A DNA stretch of 64,000 bases from Poecilobothrus nobilitatus. Lineage: Eukaryota; Arthropoda; Insecta; Diptera; Dolichopodidae. Every line of letters starts with the position of its first letter. The stretch's first letter is position 1. Below the pieces are notes generated by a model. That model saw only the letters and a program-made list of their open reading frames with translations, did no database searches and had not been told where the DNA came from. The stretch lies in contig OX352772.1 in NCBI GenBank assembly GCA_947095535.1, forward strand, positions 319,496,018 to 319,560,017, given 5' to 3'. Positions 36,102 through 47,200 of this stretch are shown one piece after another. Made by a program: the position numbers and the translations under genes.

Positions 36102-36616
36102 GAATGAAATCAAAAATTAAACATGAAAAGTAACACTACCTCAATGTTGCTGCAACACTTATGTAACATGTGTTGCGATACTTTAATGTTGCGATGCTTT
36201 TATGTTTAATTTTACGACATTTTTGACGTAACGTTCCAGGTAGTTTTTATTTTTAAAAACAAGACGAAACGAAAACGACGTTACGAAAAATTTAAAATGT
36301 CTGCATTTTTAAAAATATTTTTTTTAAACTTTTTGTTGGATGAAAACTTGCAATCATGTGAAAGCCAATTCTTACTTTTCAGTTTCTTCCATTTTAAAAA
36401 ATTAATAAACAATGAAATTTGAATTTCAATTGTCAAATTCAAAAAATACTTGTAGCAACATAAACTTTCATTTTGCCCGTATTTGATAAATATTACCTTA
36501 ATGTTGCTGCAATGTTACTTAAATGATTATATTGTTTGTTGCATGATTAATTTTTAATTTCATGACCTGCAACATTATTACAACACTGTCGCAGTGTTTA
36601 ATTTTTGATTTCACCC
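36102..36616. mobile_element. PIF/Harbinger-like MITE with 3-bp target duplication
   Basis: The left end GAATGAAATCAAAAATTAAA (36102-36121) and the inverse of the right end (GGGTGAAATCAAAAATTAAA, 36597-36616) match at all but two positions, and two more bases extend the match. CTA flanks both sides (36099-36101 and 36617-36619). A 3-bp duplication and GGG-type ends suggest PIF/Harbinger. The 515-bp element has no transposase. Inside, an AATGTTGCTGCAA phrase occurs near 36142 and 36499 as a direct repeat. Confidence 0.68.
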
Positions 36617-36619
36617 CTA

Positions 36620-37237
36620 ATTTTCAATTAAAACTTACCGCATTCTTGTCCAATTATTTCCCTTATTTCGGCTAAAAGGGGAGTTGGATTTAATTTGATA
36701 AAATTTGATTACTAAAGTTGATTTCTTAATGTCTTTAGAATATTTCCACTTCCTTTACGAAAAAAAAAAAAAACTTACATAATGTTTATGATCAGTTATT
36801 TTTTTTTTTCATTTGGCTTCAATTTTAAGACCTTGGATATTGTGATAAAAAATCTATTAGCTGATCATTATAACTTATTCATAAAATTCCTCTAGTAAAT
36901 ATGCTAAAGTGGTCAGCACGGAACTTTGTATTTTCGTATGTAATAAAATTTAACTTACTTTATTGATAACATATGAAATTAAAATGAGTCAAATCTATCG
37001 TTCCTGTAAAGCATATTATTATTATTAAGAACAGATTAAAGATTATAGATTTATAAAATAACTAAAGTTGCTCATTGATTTTTGAAAAAAAAAAAAAAAA
37101 ACATCTAGTTTCAGATTAAGTTATAGATAATATTATAAAGCGCGTCATTTAAAACGTTTTGAAAAAAGATTAAACTTACAACATATTATTTCAAAACGTT
37201 ATTTTGAAAGAAAATAACGGATATGGTAAATTACAAA
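36620..37237. other. AT-rich non-coding DNA
   Basis: Nothing recognisable. Confidence 0.5.
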
Positions 37238-37562
37238 TGGTCAAACTTGACCTCGTGCAATACCACGAGATCAACTTAAGACGATCCCAAAACCGACTTA
37301 AGACGATCCAATGATCTGCTTTCACATTGAAATGACAATGGGTATAATCACCGGTCACTGTCTAATAGGGAAGCATGCCAGAAGACTTGACTTATCCGCA
37401 AACGACTATTGTAGAGCCTGCAAGGATGAAGAAGAGGAGGAAAACACTCTCCATCTCCTTTGCACATGCCTGACCTTGTCGGTAAGAAGGAATACCCATT
37501 TGGGGCAATATCTCTTCGACAACCTTAGCGATCTTGCAGGTAAAAGTAGGTACATTAAGTAA
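37238..37562 (+). pseudogene. R1/jockey-type ORF2 C-terminus with zinc-knuckle segment
   Basis: One frame from 37238 gives WSNLTSCNTTRST and LRRSNDLLSH. After a frameshift, 37311-37562 gives MGIITGHCLIGKHARRLDLS, then NDYCRACKDEEEEENTLHLL, CTCLTLSVRRNTHLG and LFDNLSDLAGK. The LTGH.LIG.HA.RL motif, the C-x2-C-x10-H-x4-C knuckle with its acidic run and the DNLSDLAG end are diagnostic of R1/jockey/I-type ORF2 C-termini. It is the best-kept LINE relic here, but lacks the catalytic part and is frameshifted. A duplicated ATCTTGCAGGTA...TAGGTACATTA unit follows at about 37530-37590. Confidence 0.8.
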
Positions 37563-38180
37563 GTATCTTGCAGGTATAGGTACATTATATAAAAACAATT
37601 TGTGGTAGACATGCTGTTATCATGTTTCATAGTTTTTTTTTTTTTTTCTTTTTTAATTAATTAAAAATTTTTAAATTAAACTTGAACTTATACCTATGAG
37701 CCTATTATGAATTCCTGTTATACGTAACCTATACCTTGATACCTTGAATCTATTATAATAAATTCTTTTTAAACATATTGTCATGTTTTTTTTTTTTTTT
37801 TTTTGTTTTTTAATCACAAGATATTTAGATTAACTACTCAATAAGATATTATTGATCATTTTTCTTTTTATGTTAATTTTAAAATATTCAATTTTTTCTT
37901 ATATTTTACATTAAAATAAACAAAAAAAAAAAAAAATAATAATCTTAATTCCTAATAAATTATTATATCATAATATCTCATTATAATATTATATTACATA
38001 TAAAATATAAAATTATAAAAATAATTTTATCAGTATACATATATATATAATATTATGTACATTTTAGGTACAAAATAAATTAATAGGGTTTTATTATTAA
38101 TCTTTATTTGTTTATTTTACTAGATTCAAATATTATTTGTACATAACATAATATGTATTATAAAAAAAACTTCCTTCAAT
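37563..38180. other. AT-rich non-coding DNA
   Basis: No gene recognised. Long T runs at about 37630-37647 and 37785-37804. Confidence 0.5.
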
Positions 38181-38965
38181 TTTTAACAAAATTTTTCAAA
38201 AAAAAAAAGTTTCAACAATATGCTTATTAGTTTCATTCTGTCCGTCCGTTTGACCAATTCGCTTACAAAATTTCTATACACCGTTTAAAATAGAACAATA
38301 AAAATTTAACTTTGGATATGCCTATTAAAAAAAATTAAGTTGCATAACAATTTTTTTATGTAGACACACCCATTATAAAGTAACAACCCCTCAAAGTTTT
38401 AAAAAGCCTTATTTTCAGATATATATAATATCTAAAGTTCTTCTTATTATTTTTTTTCAATTTAAAAACGCTAAGCGACATGACATTTTTTTAACTTTAT
38501 AAATTAATATCAAAAGTATGCAATGTTTTGCAATTTAGTATTTTCATTTACCGTTATGTGAAAAAGAAAAACATTTTTTGTAAGATTTTTTACTTCCTTC
38601 ATAACTCCGATACGATTTTAGTTAGAAGCTTGAAGTCTAGTGAGATGAAAAATCTTTCAGAATTAGTATAAATTACCTTCGAAAATTTCTTTATTCCTTC
38701 CCCTGTTTAAGAGTTTATTCGAAGTTAAAAATGAAATTTTGCAATTTGGAGACACCTATATAGAATTTTTGTGGCGTTTCCTTAAAATTGATAAAAGTGT
38801 CTCTTGAATTTTCAAAATTTTTTCTTACATATAAAATTCTTAGTAAATTTACAAACTTTTCTGCAACTCATAGTTATTCTATGCTGTTTTTATTGTCTTT
38901 TGAAAAATGTGCACCTTTGAAAATTTTCACTTTTATATATTCTGAGTTGTTTTTTTTTTTTAAAC
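38181..38965 (+). mobile_element. Hairpin-ended repeat family, copy
   Basis: Shares the family order: a TTTCAAAAA end, TGCTTATTAGTTTCATTCTG, TCCGTCCGTTTG, TTACAAAATTTCTATACACC, then CCCCTCAAAGTTTTAAAAAG, CATAACTCCGATACG, AGAAGCTTGAAGTCTAG, TTAAGAGTTTATTCG and a GTGCACCTTTGAAA box at the far end. The terminal hairpin is eroded. The open frame at 38788-38970 lies within the repeat and is not a gene. Confidence 0.55.
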
Positions 38966-39499
38966 TTTAACAAGTTTTTCAAAATTTAAATAAAATATAT
39001 TTTTAAAATTAATAATTTAATATACAAATCAACGAAAAAAAAAAAAAAAAAAACCAAAACCACCATAATACACCATCAAATTGAATTTTTTCATTCTCAT
39101 TTTGTATTCGTAAATATTTATTTGAAAAATCTCTAAAACATGAGTTTTTTTTACTAAATATTTTGTTAATTAATTAAATTAATTAATTAAATTAAAGAAA
39201 AAAAAAAACTAAACCGGCTTTTTGTATTTACAAATACTACATGCCTATAGGTATAAACATAATATTAAACAAAAAAGAAAAATCAAATGGCTATCAAATG
39301 GAATATCGTTGATTTTATTCATACTTTTTTCATTTTTTCGTTTTTAAAATTTTAGCAGAATAATTTCGACATGAATCAATTTCGCACTTAAAATGTTGAT
39401 TTAAAAAATTAAATAAAATAAAAGATATAAGAAAATAATAAAAATAAAAACAAACAATTTTATAATTTTAAATTAATAAATTTTGTAATTTTATTTCAA
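38966..39499. other. AT-rich non-coding DNA
   Basis: Nothing recognisable. An A run of about 20 lies near 39034-39053. Confidence 0.5.
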
Positions 39500-40198
39500 A
39501 ACGAGGAAGTTTGCCGTAGAGTAGACTGTGTCAACTCTGGGATACCCTTATGGAAGTAATATATACTTGTTTTATAAAACTTGATCATCTTTTACAAAAT
39601 TTCAGAAGTTCTAGTACCGCTGTTAAGTACCAAGATATATTTATGTTAATTTTAGAGTTTGAATGAGAACTAACCGGACCTATTGCACCAGCACAACCAA
39701 ATTTTACAGAAGTTACTAACCTAAAACTTTATAGATTTTTGTAAGATTTCAGATGCTTTACTTCATTAACTTCCAAAATGTGCAAGTAGCCTAAACCGGG
39801 TGCTGTAGACCAACCAAATTTTATAAAAGTTATTGGCATGTAACTCGCCACCTCTTCACTAAATTGCAGACAACTAGCCTCAATAGATACTGAGTTATTT
39901 TCATATAAAGAAAGAATTTGTATGACAGCTACTCGAACGCGGCGGCTGGAAATGCTGGATTTAAATATAGAAACTAAATATTTTGCAAAAGTGACGTTAA
40001 AAAAATTCAACATCGTATCACCTTTATTTTTTGAGTTACCATGGGGGTGGACGATGCGACAGGCGTACATGGCTTAATCGACTCATAATTTGATTCTGAG
40101 CCGATCCATACCTTTGATATTATAGCTCAACTCTTTTAAGGTGTCACAAACGTAATGACAAATTTATTATACCCTTGAAAATAGTTCATACGGGTATA
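39500..40198 (+). mobile_element. DINE-1/Helentron-like non-autonomous element
   Basis: The element starts near a GGATACCC box (39539) and carries loosely repeated phrases (ACCAAATTTTA(C/T)A(G/A)AAGTTA at about 39697 and 39813). It then has TTGAGTTACCATGGGGGTGG, GTACATGGCTTAATCGACTC, GATTCTGAGCCGATCC, and ends in a hairpin of TATACCC (40168-40174) with GGGTATA (40192-40198). This order parallels 42928-43664. A minus-strand frame of 113 codons (39729-40070) is contained in it and looks incidental. Confidence 0.6.
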
Positions 40199-40669
40199 AA
40201 GAAAAACAAAAATTAATAAATAATTTAGATCAACATCTCGGTAGTAGGTCTTAATTAATTTATTGCAACAAAACTTTTTGTGGATTTTGTGGATTATATA
40301 AAAATGGAAAATACATTTTTTTTCTTTTTACAGTTAAATAATAAATCAAAAATCTTGTATTAAAGTTTTAGGTTTTACCTTAAAATTTTATTTACAATTC
40401 GTTTTTTTTTTTTTATAAAATTAAATAAATTTGTAGATTATAGGAAAAATTTATTAATATTTTGTAACATGAGGAGGTCAAGTTGAAAACACTTTTTAAA
40501 ATTTGTCACAAAATTAAAAAAAAAAAACTGAAATCGAACTATTTAATAATATTTTTTTTTGATTGGCAAGAGCTCATAAAACCACATCGTTGAGTTTCGG
40601 TTGTTAAAAACTACCGCCTAACTTTTCCATGAAAATTATATTATTAATTTCCAAATAATCCAGCTAATT

Positions 40670-40765
40670 AATTGTGTATTGGTGAAAACACAGGCTTTTC
40701 ATTCGAAGGAGCTAAGGTTCAAAGCCCGACTGGATCATATATGTAGATTAATAAAAAATTGTCTA
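40670..40765 (+). mobile_element. tRNA-derived SINE fragment (family B)
   Basis: GTGTATTGGTGAAAACACAG resembles a worn A-box arm; TTTTCATTCGAAGGAGC follows, then a B box-like AGGTTCAAAGCCCGACTGG (40715-40733). The CCCGACTGG end parallels TTCCCGGCTGGG of the reverse copy at 56050-56112. Downstream text is AT-rich without a clear body. Confidence 0.5.
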
Positions 40766-41355
40766 GATTTTTTCTATAACATAATTTTTCTGTAATATAA
40801 TTAAATAAAAAAATAAATATTTATGTATGTACAAGTGTATAATTAATAATCGAAATATATAATAAATATAATTTTTGTATAAAATATATTGTAATAGATT
40901 TTGTTCAAATAAAAATATTTATTTGAGTTCTATAGCCTTATACAATATACCTTCAGCCGAGTACAAGCCGAGTAATAGCTACAGCCGAATAACGGCTTAG
41001 TGAAACTAATGATTTAAGAAATTGAAACCCATCAGTCAAATATGAATAATAAATGATTTAGTAGATACCCTATGCTCCTTATAGGAATGAAAAGGAGAAA
41101 AAAAATTTGCAAATAAATAATTTTGAAATTTTGAAGAATTTTGATCAGAAACTTTTCGAAATAACAATACTTTTGATTATTGAAAATTTATATATTATGA
41201 AAATAAAAAACATAATTTTTATTAAAAAAAATTTTTTAACAATAAATTTTTATTTACTTTTATCAGAAAAAACTTATATAAATTTTAGAATATTATAAAA
41301 ATCAAAACCAATCAGAATAATAAAAATTAAACAAATTCAAATACAGAATGTGTGC
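40766..41355. other. AT-rich non-coding DNA
   Basis: Nothing recognisable. AGCCGAGTA and AGCCGAATA phrases repeat at about 40957-40990 (a three-fold CAGCCGA motif), which is too short to classify. Confidence 0.45.
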
Positions 41356-41565
41356 TCAATATTCTTCTACTAAATACATTCTTTTACTATTAATGTGGTT
41401 GTAATGGTTAACTTTTACTGGTAGTTTCGCTATATCCTCATATCCAGCTTCAAGTTGTTTTTTTTTTTTTTTATTACCATCCCAGCTGTTTTCATTCATG
41501 GTTGTATTATGAAGAATCATGCCATGAGCAGCTTTACAAATAATATGAAGTCTCCACTTTCCCAA
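41356..41565 (-). pseudogene. Possible PIF/Harbinger-type transposase C-terminal relic
   Basis: The minus-strand frame reads GKWRLHIICKAAHGMILHNT, then TMNENSWDGN, a lysine run from poly-A expansion, and QLEAGYEDIAKLPVKVNHYN. The pattern I.KA...ILHN...(D/E)N is like the conserved end of DDE_Tnp_4/HARBI1 nuclease domains, where the final acidic residue follows the LHN motif. The catalytic core upstream is missing. The stretch is more complex than its surroundings, but the family call rests on about 25 residues. Confidence 0.3.
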
Positions 41566-42927
41566 AGAATATACTTTTAAACATATGTTTTGCCATTTTT
41601 ATTAAATAATACCAAAAAAAAACCAAAAGAAAAGTTACACCATCAGAATAATTACTTAACTGGAAATAACGTATTTTATCACTAAAGTAATATGTTAATT
41701 TTTTGAAAAAAATGCATCTCCCCCATTATAGTTTATACAAACGACTCAATAATTTCAGTTTGACTCCTTCCACATTGTAATGATAGTTAAATTCCATTTA
41801 CATGACACGTTACAAATAACCTATGATTTCCAGTTAAAAAAATGCTAAATTAATTAAAAAAGAAAAAAAAAATGGAAAAATAAAATCGCCGTAAAATAAA
41901 AATAAAATAATTTATTTTCGAATAGGTATAAAATAACTATAGAAAAATTATTAATACGAACTTGTAGCCATTTCATTCCTATAAAATTTAAAAAAAAATT
42001 TTCAATATTCTTGAAATTTTAAATTTCGGTAAAGTATATTCCTATAAATAAGATTTTCAAAAATTTTCTGGAAAAAAGCAATCTAGTTAAATTTAATTTG
42101 TTTTCTTTTTTTACTGAAATAATAGTTTTTATAAAATATTAAATTTTGTAGAAAATAACATGTGAACTAAGACGGATACAATTATTTTCTGAAAACAAAA
42201 ATACCTTTTTGTTTCCATAATATTATATAATACAATTTTTACATTTATGGTTTTTTATAAAAAAAAGAATCACAGTCATCATCATAAAATATCTAATAAT
42301 TATTCTTAAGATTTGAAATATCTCAAATCGACTTCCTTTATTATAAGGAAAATAATAAAATTTCTTTTTAAAAAATAAAGTAAGCGAGAAACTTTGTGCA
42401 GTTGTCTTGAAAACCAGTAAAACACCAACTTCCAACGTTCAGAACAATTTTTTCCTCGTCACGATCAAGTAAACCAAATTCCAAAAAAACGATGGAAAGC
42501 CAAATAATCTTTATATATTATATCGAATAGTATCCTTACGCAACTTAAGCTCAGATGCTCACAACAAAAAGTTTAATTTTCCCCAAGTTTACTGATACCA
42601 GCCTAAAAATATGCATGTTTTTTTTAAATTTTTCCTTTAATTTCTTAAAGTCAGCTAAGTTAATGTAGGATTAAGGACTTTGAACATCCAAAAATTCAAC
42701 ATAGATTTTTTACAATTTTTTCTAAAGACAAAATAATTATGTTAGATATTAGTATTTATAGTAATATCTAAATAAAAAAGAAACAAGTAAAAGTAACAGT
42801 AAGTCGATGCAACTGACTTATTTATACCTTACACCTAAAAAATTCAAATTAAATTAAAAATCCATAAGTTATTTTAGTTAGGTATTTAAAATAAGCTAAA
42901 AAAAATAAATGCTTTTACAACCTTTGC
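41566..42927. other. AT-rich non-coding DNA
   Basis: No gene recognised. Confidence 0.5.
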
Positions 42928-43664
42928 ACAAAATTTCAGATTTCTATCTTTATTAAATTCGAAAATATGGTTGTTAGGTCTTGGGAAGCGTGTGAAGGCA
43001 CACGGACCACCACCCCAATTCATCTCTAATTTTAGAGACATCAACAGGGTAGAACATTCTTATATCAAATTTCAAGTTTATATATTTATTAATTTCGAAG
43101 ATATGCTTGTTTGGTCTTAGGAATTGTGTGGCAGATTCCCGAACAACCATTCTAATTCATCTTAAATTTTGGACAAATCAGGTATTCAGGAAGCAACACC
43201 CTAGTACCAAATTTGAAGTTTCTATCTTTATTAATTTCGAAGATATGCTTGTTCGGTTTTGGGAGGTACCCCAACGACCACTCCAATTCATCTCAAATTT
43301 TAGGCAAATCAGGGATTTAGGAAACAGCACCCTCGTATCAAATTTTAAGTTTCTATCTTTATTAATTTCGAAGATATGCGTATTCGGTTTTGGGAGTTGT
43401 ATGGGAGGTACTCGAACGCATGGTCCGATTTCACCCATTTACAATCCCCGCCTTAATTTAGTCATTGTTAACCTACAGTATAAATTTCATCAAGATAGCA
43501 TCATTATTTTTGGAGTTATCGTGCGTACGGACGGACGGACATCGCTAAATCGGCTCAGGAGGTGATCCTGATTCAGAATATGTCTGTACCTAACTCGCTT
43601 CCTTTTGGTGGTTACAAACACCATACCAAAGTTAGTATACCCTATACTTAATGTGTAGGGTATA
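42928..43664 (+). mobile_element. DINE-1/Helentron-like element with four tandem units
   Basis: The left part is a tandem array with units starting near 42929, 43066, 43208 and 43339 (periods 131-142 bp). Each carries CAAATTT(C/G)AAG, TTTATTAATTTCGAAGATAT and an ATTCATCT(C/A)AAATTTT box. Then come TTGGAGTTATCGTGCG, ACGGACGGACGGACATCGCT, AAATCGGCTC and TGATCCTGATTCAGAATATG. The right end is a perfect 9-bp hairpin: TATACCCTA (43636-43644) with TAGGGTATA (43656-43664). The core and terminal hairpin resemble DINE-1/Helentron-type repeats. A 152-codon frame (43107-43565) results from the tandem units and is not a gene. Confidence 0.68.
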
Positions 43665-43754
43665 ATAAACAGAAATGATCAGAGAAATATAGTTGAACAT
43701 AAAAAAATGCATATATTTTTAAATGTTAAACTAAAAACTATTATGATAAAGTTT

Positions 43755-43870
43755 GATAGGTAGGTAGGTAAGGTGGTGACATTAACGATGCTGCGTGAGA
43801 GTCTCAATTAGCACAAGGTTGCGCGATTTGGATCACTTTGCACTCACGTGACCTGTGTTTTACAGTTGTA
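43755..43870 (-). mobile_element. Possible LINE 3' tail
   Basis: On the minus strand, complex sequence (CACGTGAGTGCAAAGTGATC, then AATCGCGCAACCTTGTGC, then GAGACTCTCACGCAGCATCG) leads into a CCTTACCTACCTACCTATC tail. This resembles the short tetranucleotide tails of the LINE relics at 13131 and 30111, but no coding part is left. Confidence 0.3.
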
Positions 43871-43879
43871 TCGGTTTTA

Positions 43880-44433
43880 TATCCAACCTGAGAAATTGAC
43901 AAACAAAATCAATGATAAACTCTACCTTTTCGTTAATTTTTTTGTATGTTAAATTAAAGTTAAAATGTAACAAATTAAAAAAAAAACACAATTAATGTTT
44001 AAAAAACTTCCTATAGTCCTGATTATCTTCTTAATTATATGCCACTCTGATTTAAAAATAATCATTTGGTATCATTAAAGTTAATCACTATACCAACTTT
44101 AGTTCCGTTTGAAAATCTTTTTAATAAATCATTCAATAAATAAACTTATACAATATAAAAATATTTTAACAATATTAAATTAATTTACGCTATTACACAT
44201 ACATATATATTAAAGTAGGTATATAGGTACATAATATATCTTTTTATTTAAACTTGAGCAATTATTCTATTATATTATTTTGAAACGAAATTTATTTTAT
44301 ATTTTCATAATATTTCAAATAAATTTAAAAGTATTGTTTTAAACTTAATTAACTTTTACTAAATTTAACTTTTAATTAAATTTTCTTTTTGTTTTACTTT
44401 ACTATGTATATAAACATTAAATTTAATACAATA
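43880..44433. other. AT-rich non-coding DNA
   Basis: Nothing recognisable. Confidence 0.45.
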
Positions 44434-44921
44434 CAGGGTGTTTTTGAATCAAGTACACGCTCTGCGCTCAGTGATGGGGGACATTAAAACAGACAAGAAA
44501 TTGTATTGGATAGCACAGCACAGCAAAAGGGCGGCACAGCTTTTAAACCCTATAATTAGTACCTAATAACATGTTCTCTAACTCTAATCGTTTTTGAAAT
44601 ATGAAGAATAGACAATTGTGTTATTTTCAATCGGGTATATGGTATTCAATTGGGTATGGATATATGATCATTACAAAAAATTAAAGCAGACAATTTATTC
44701 TATAAAATTAATTTTTATCTTTCTATCTATAATAGCAAGCTGTTCAAAAGTTATAAATTTTTTTATGGATAGTCTCGAAGAAATTTTTAAAGCCTAATAT
44801 CTCGATAACGATGTAGAATAAACCCCTCCCTCCAATACAATTGCTTGTTTGTTTTTATTGTCCCAATCACTGTGCATGCGTACTTGAGTACAGTGCTGGT
44901 AATTGAGTTTGACACACCCTG
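44434..44921. mobile_element. MITE with long terminal inverted repeats (TA target)
   Basis: Starts CAGGGTGT and ends ACACCCTG, flanked by TA at 44432-44433 and 44922-44923. Inverted similarity goes on for about 90 bp: the left half has CTCAGTGATGGGGGACATTA and AAATTGTATTGGA, and the right half has in inverse CAGTGATTGGGACAATAA and CAATTGTATTGGA. TA targets and CAGGGTG ends are common in Tc1/mariner-derived MITEs. It is 488 bp with no transposase. Confidence 0.72.
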
Positions 44922-44923
44922 TA

Positions 44924-46304
44924 TAATACTATATAAATCAAAAAAAAAGTCATTGTTCTGTTTTCCTCATGATCTTGCTAAGAATAATTGCTTTATCTTT
45001 TTTTTGTTTTAAAAATACAATTGTTGAATATTTAATTAAATACAGATAAATTTTTCAACCACATTAATTTAAAAGTCATATATATAATTACGCAAAAAAA
45101 AAAAAAGGTTTTTTCTAAAATAGACGAAATTTATAATTTATCTATTTACTAAAATGTAAAATACAATTTTTTAACTCTCAACTTTTCAAAATAAATAATT
45201 TTTAAGTCTGTATAATAATAATTAAAGTCTGGATTTTAAAAAGCCTAGATATGTATCTATAGTTTAGTAAATAAATTGCAATAAAATTGAAATTACAAAA
45301 AAAAAAAAGAAAAAAAAAAAATAAAAAATAAATAAATGGTAAGTTGTTAATCTTTTAATTGTTTTAAAAAAAAAAAAAACTTTAAAAATTTAACCATGAA
45401 TGAAAATTTATGTATTTTAAGCTCTTTTTTTGTAAAAAAAAAGAAAAAAAAAACAACAACAAAATCAAAAATCATTTAACTACAAAAAAAAAAAAAAAAA
45501 AAATCACCCATAAAATTTATTAAACCAAAAACAATAGGTACTCTATTAATTAAATCTTTTTAAAAACAAATGACAACAGCTCAGTACAATAAAAATGTTG
45601 ACGCTACTTAATTATGCATAAATTTTTAACATTCATTTAAAAACTATTTTAAAATAGTTTATTTAACAAAATTATTAATTACTTTTTTATTATTGTAAAC
45701 ATTTAATAAAAAAAAAAATTAAATTTTTTTTTGTTTTTCTATTATTTTGATTTGTGTCCAATGTGTAGAAAAAGTCATAGTCAAGATAATAAAAAATAAA
45801 TTTTATATAAAGTTAACCCATATTAATGAAATGGCACAACAAATAGATATATTATCTATAAGATACATTACATACAATACAGTAGCTGTTGGAATTTGGT
45901 AATTCAGTAATGATTATCATATTTTGTTAATCTATAGATGTAGATGCAATATAATACTGTTTAATTTTAAATTAAGAAAATATACAGTTTTAGTGTCGAT
46001 ATATAATTTGGCATCATGAAATAACTCCATAAGAAAATTTTATTGTGTTTTTGATGCCAAGTTATTTAATTTTGTGCGAATTTACTACATTTTTTTTTTT
46101 TTGATTATGTAATATGTAATATGTAATAAGTTGGCAAAATAAAAAAATTGTATACAATCTCAGATAGACTTTTTGAGCATTTATTTCGTTTATTTTTTTC
46201 TTTTTATCAAAATTATAGCTTTAATCATATGTGCATATGCGAGATTCGTATAATCCTGATTTTGTAACTAATTCAAAAATTTCTCCAAACTTTTTTTTTT
46301 TTTT
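44924..46304. other. AT-rich non-coding DNA
   Basis: No gene recognised. Several A runs of 12-20 (for example around 45483-45502). Confidence 0.5.
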
Positions 46305-47200
46305 TTCGTTTTCATAAATATTGTAACATCATCTCTGATCTAAAAAAAATTGCATCTTTTGATTTGTTTTAATATTTTTTGCCTCGTAATAAAGTTTTTT
46401 TTTGTAACGGCGTAAGGTTATATCGACAAAAAAATATCTCATTATTATACTGTTGAGTTTCGTCAATTTTTGTCGTAAATAGATGCTTAGAGATTGTTTT
46501 TTTTTTTTTTTAATATCAGTTCATCTTTAGCCTTATATCCGATTTTAATTCTACCGTATACAATTGATTTGACGTTTTATTTGTAGTACGTGAATGGCAT
46601 AAGATATTTTGTATGTCACTTTCCACAATATTGGCATAGATTTTATTTGTAATTTTTAACAAAAAAAATTTTCAATCATAAATTTTGGGTGGAAAGCCGG
46701 CTATAATTAAATTTTTACTAAGTTTATGTTACTTCCCTTCATCTGCATAGCTTTCATATTGATTTAACCTATTTTTCAAAGTTTGAACTTTATCTTCAGT
46801 TTCTTTTATTTTGTTTTTTTTTTAATTTTTATTTTCTTCACATAAAATATTTTGTTTTGATATATGTTTGTGATTTATGGATTTCCGTAATAACTGACCC
46901 CATATATTTAAGATATCGGGCCATATTCATTATATTGCAATTAGTGAAATCGAACGATGAAAGTTTATTGATGACATTTTGGACTTTCCTTCTCAGAATC
47001 TGAATTGTTGTCTGTAACTGGCACTTCCCTTTCTGCTATAATTATTGATTTATTAATGGGACAATTATTGCAATTTTTGCACTTTCTATGTAATATTTCG
47101 ACTTTCAATTGTTTCAAAAATTACTTTAGAAATGTTTGCACATTTTGTATAAAAAGATTTACCCTTCCTCGTGCGAGATTCTGAATTAGGAGTTATTTTA
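46305..47200 (-). pseudogene. Decayed LINE ORF1 (Gag-like) with coiled coil and FP-type C-terminal domain
   Basis: The minus strand, read across frameshifts, gives in order: PNSESRTRKGKSFYTKCANI and SKVIFETIESRNI; RKCKNCNNCPINKSIIIAER; DNNSDSEKES; a heptad-like KETEDKVQTLKNRLNQYESY; HKLSKNLIIAGFPPK; QNILCHSR...TVELKSDIR; KDELILKKKK; and finally VDITLRRYKKKLYYEAKNIK with TNQKMQF. This order matches insect non-LTR ORF1 proteins of the type with a cysteine motif, a coiled coil, a NLII.G.P segment, a CHR-type segment and a C-terminal domain ending (V/I)NE.LTP....L...A (related to the baculovirus FP family). At least four frameshifts or stops. No ORF2 is adjacent. Confidence 0.55.

Noticed and set aside
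39729..40070. 113-codon frame on the minus strand
   Set aside because: Fully inside a DINE-like non-autonomous element, with no known motif; the parallel element at 42928 does not keep this frame.
42928..43450. CRISPR-like spaced repeats
   Set aside because: Units of about 135 bp are degenerate tandem copies in a eukaryotic transposon; there is no short exact repeat with unique spacers and no cas gene.
43107..43565. Longest open frame of the window, 152 codons on the + strand
   Set aside because: It lies across the tandem units and core of the DINE-like repeat; its internal similarity (INFEDMLVRF-type phrases) comes from the DNA repeats, not from a protein domain.
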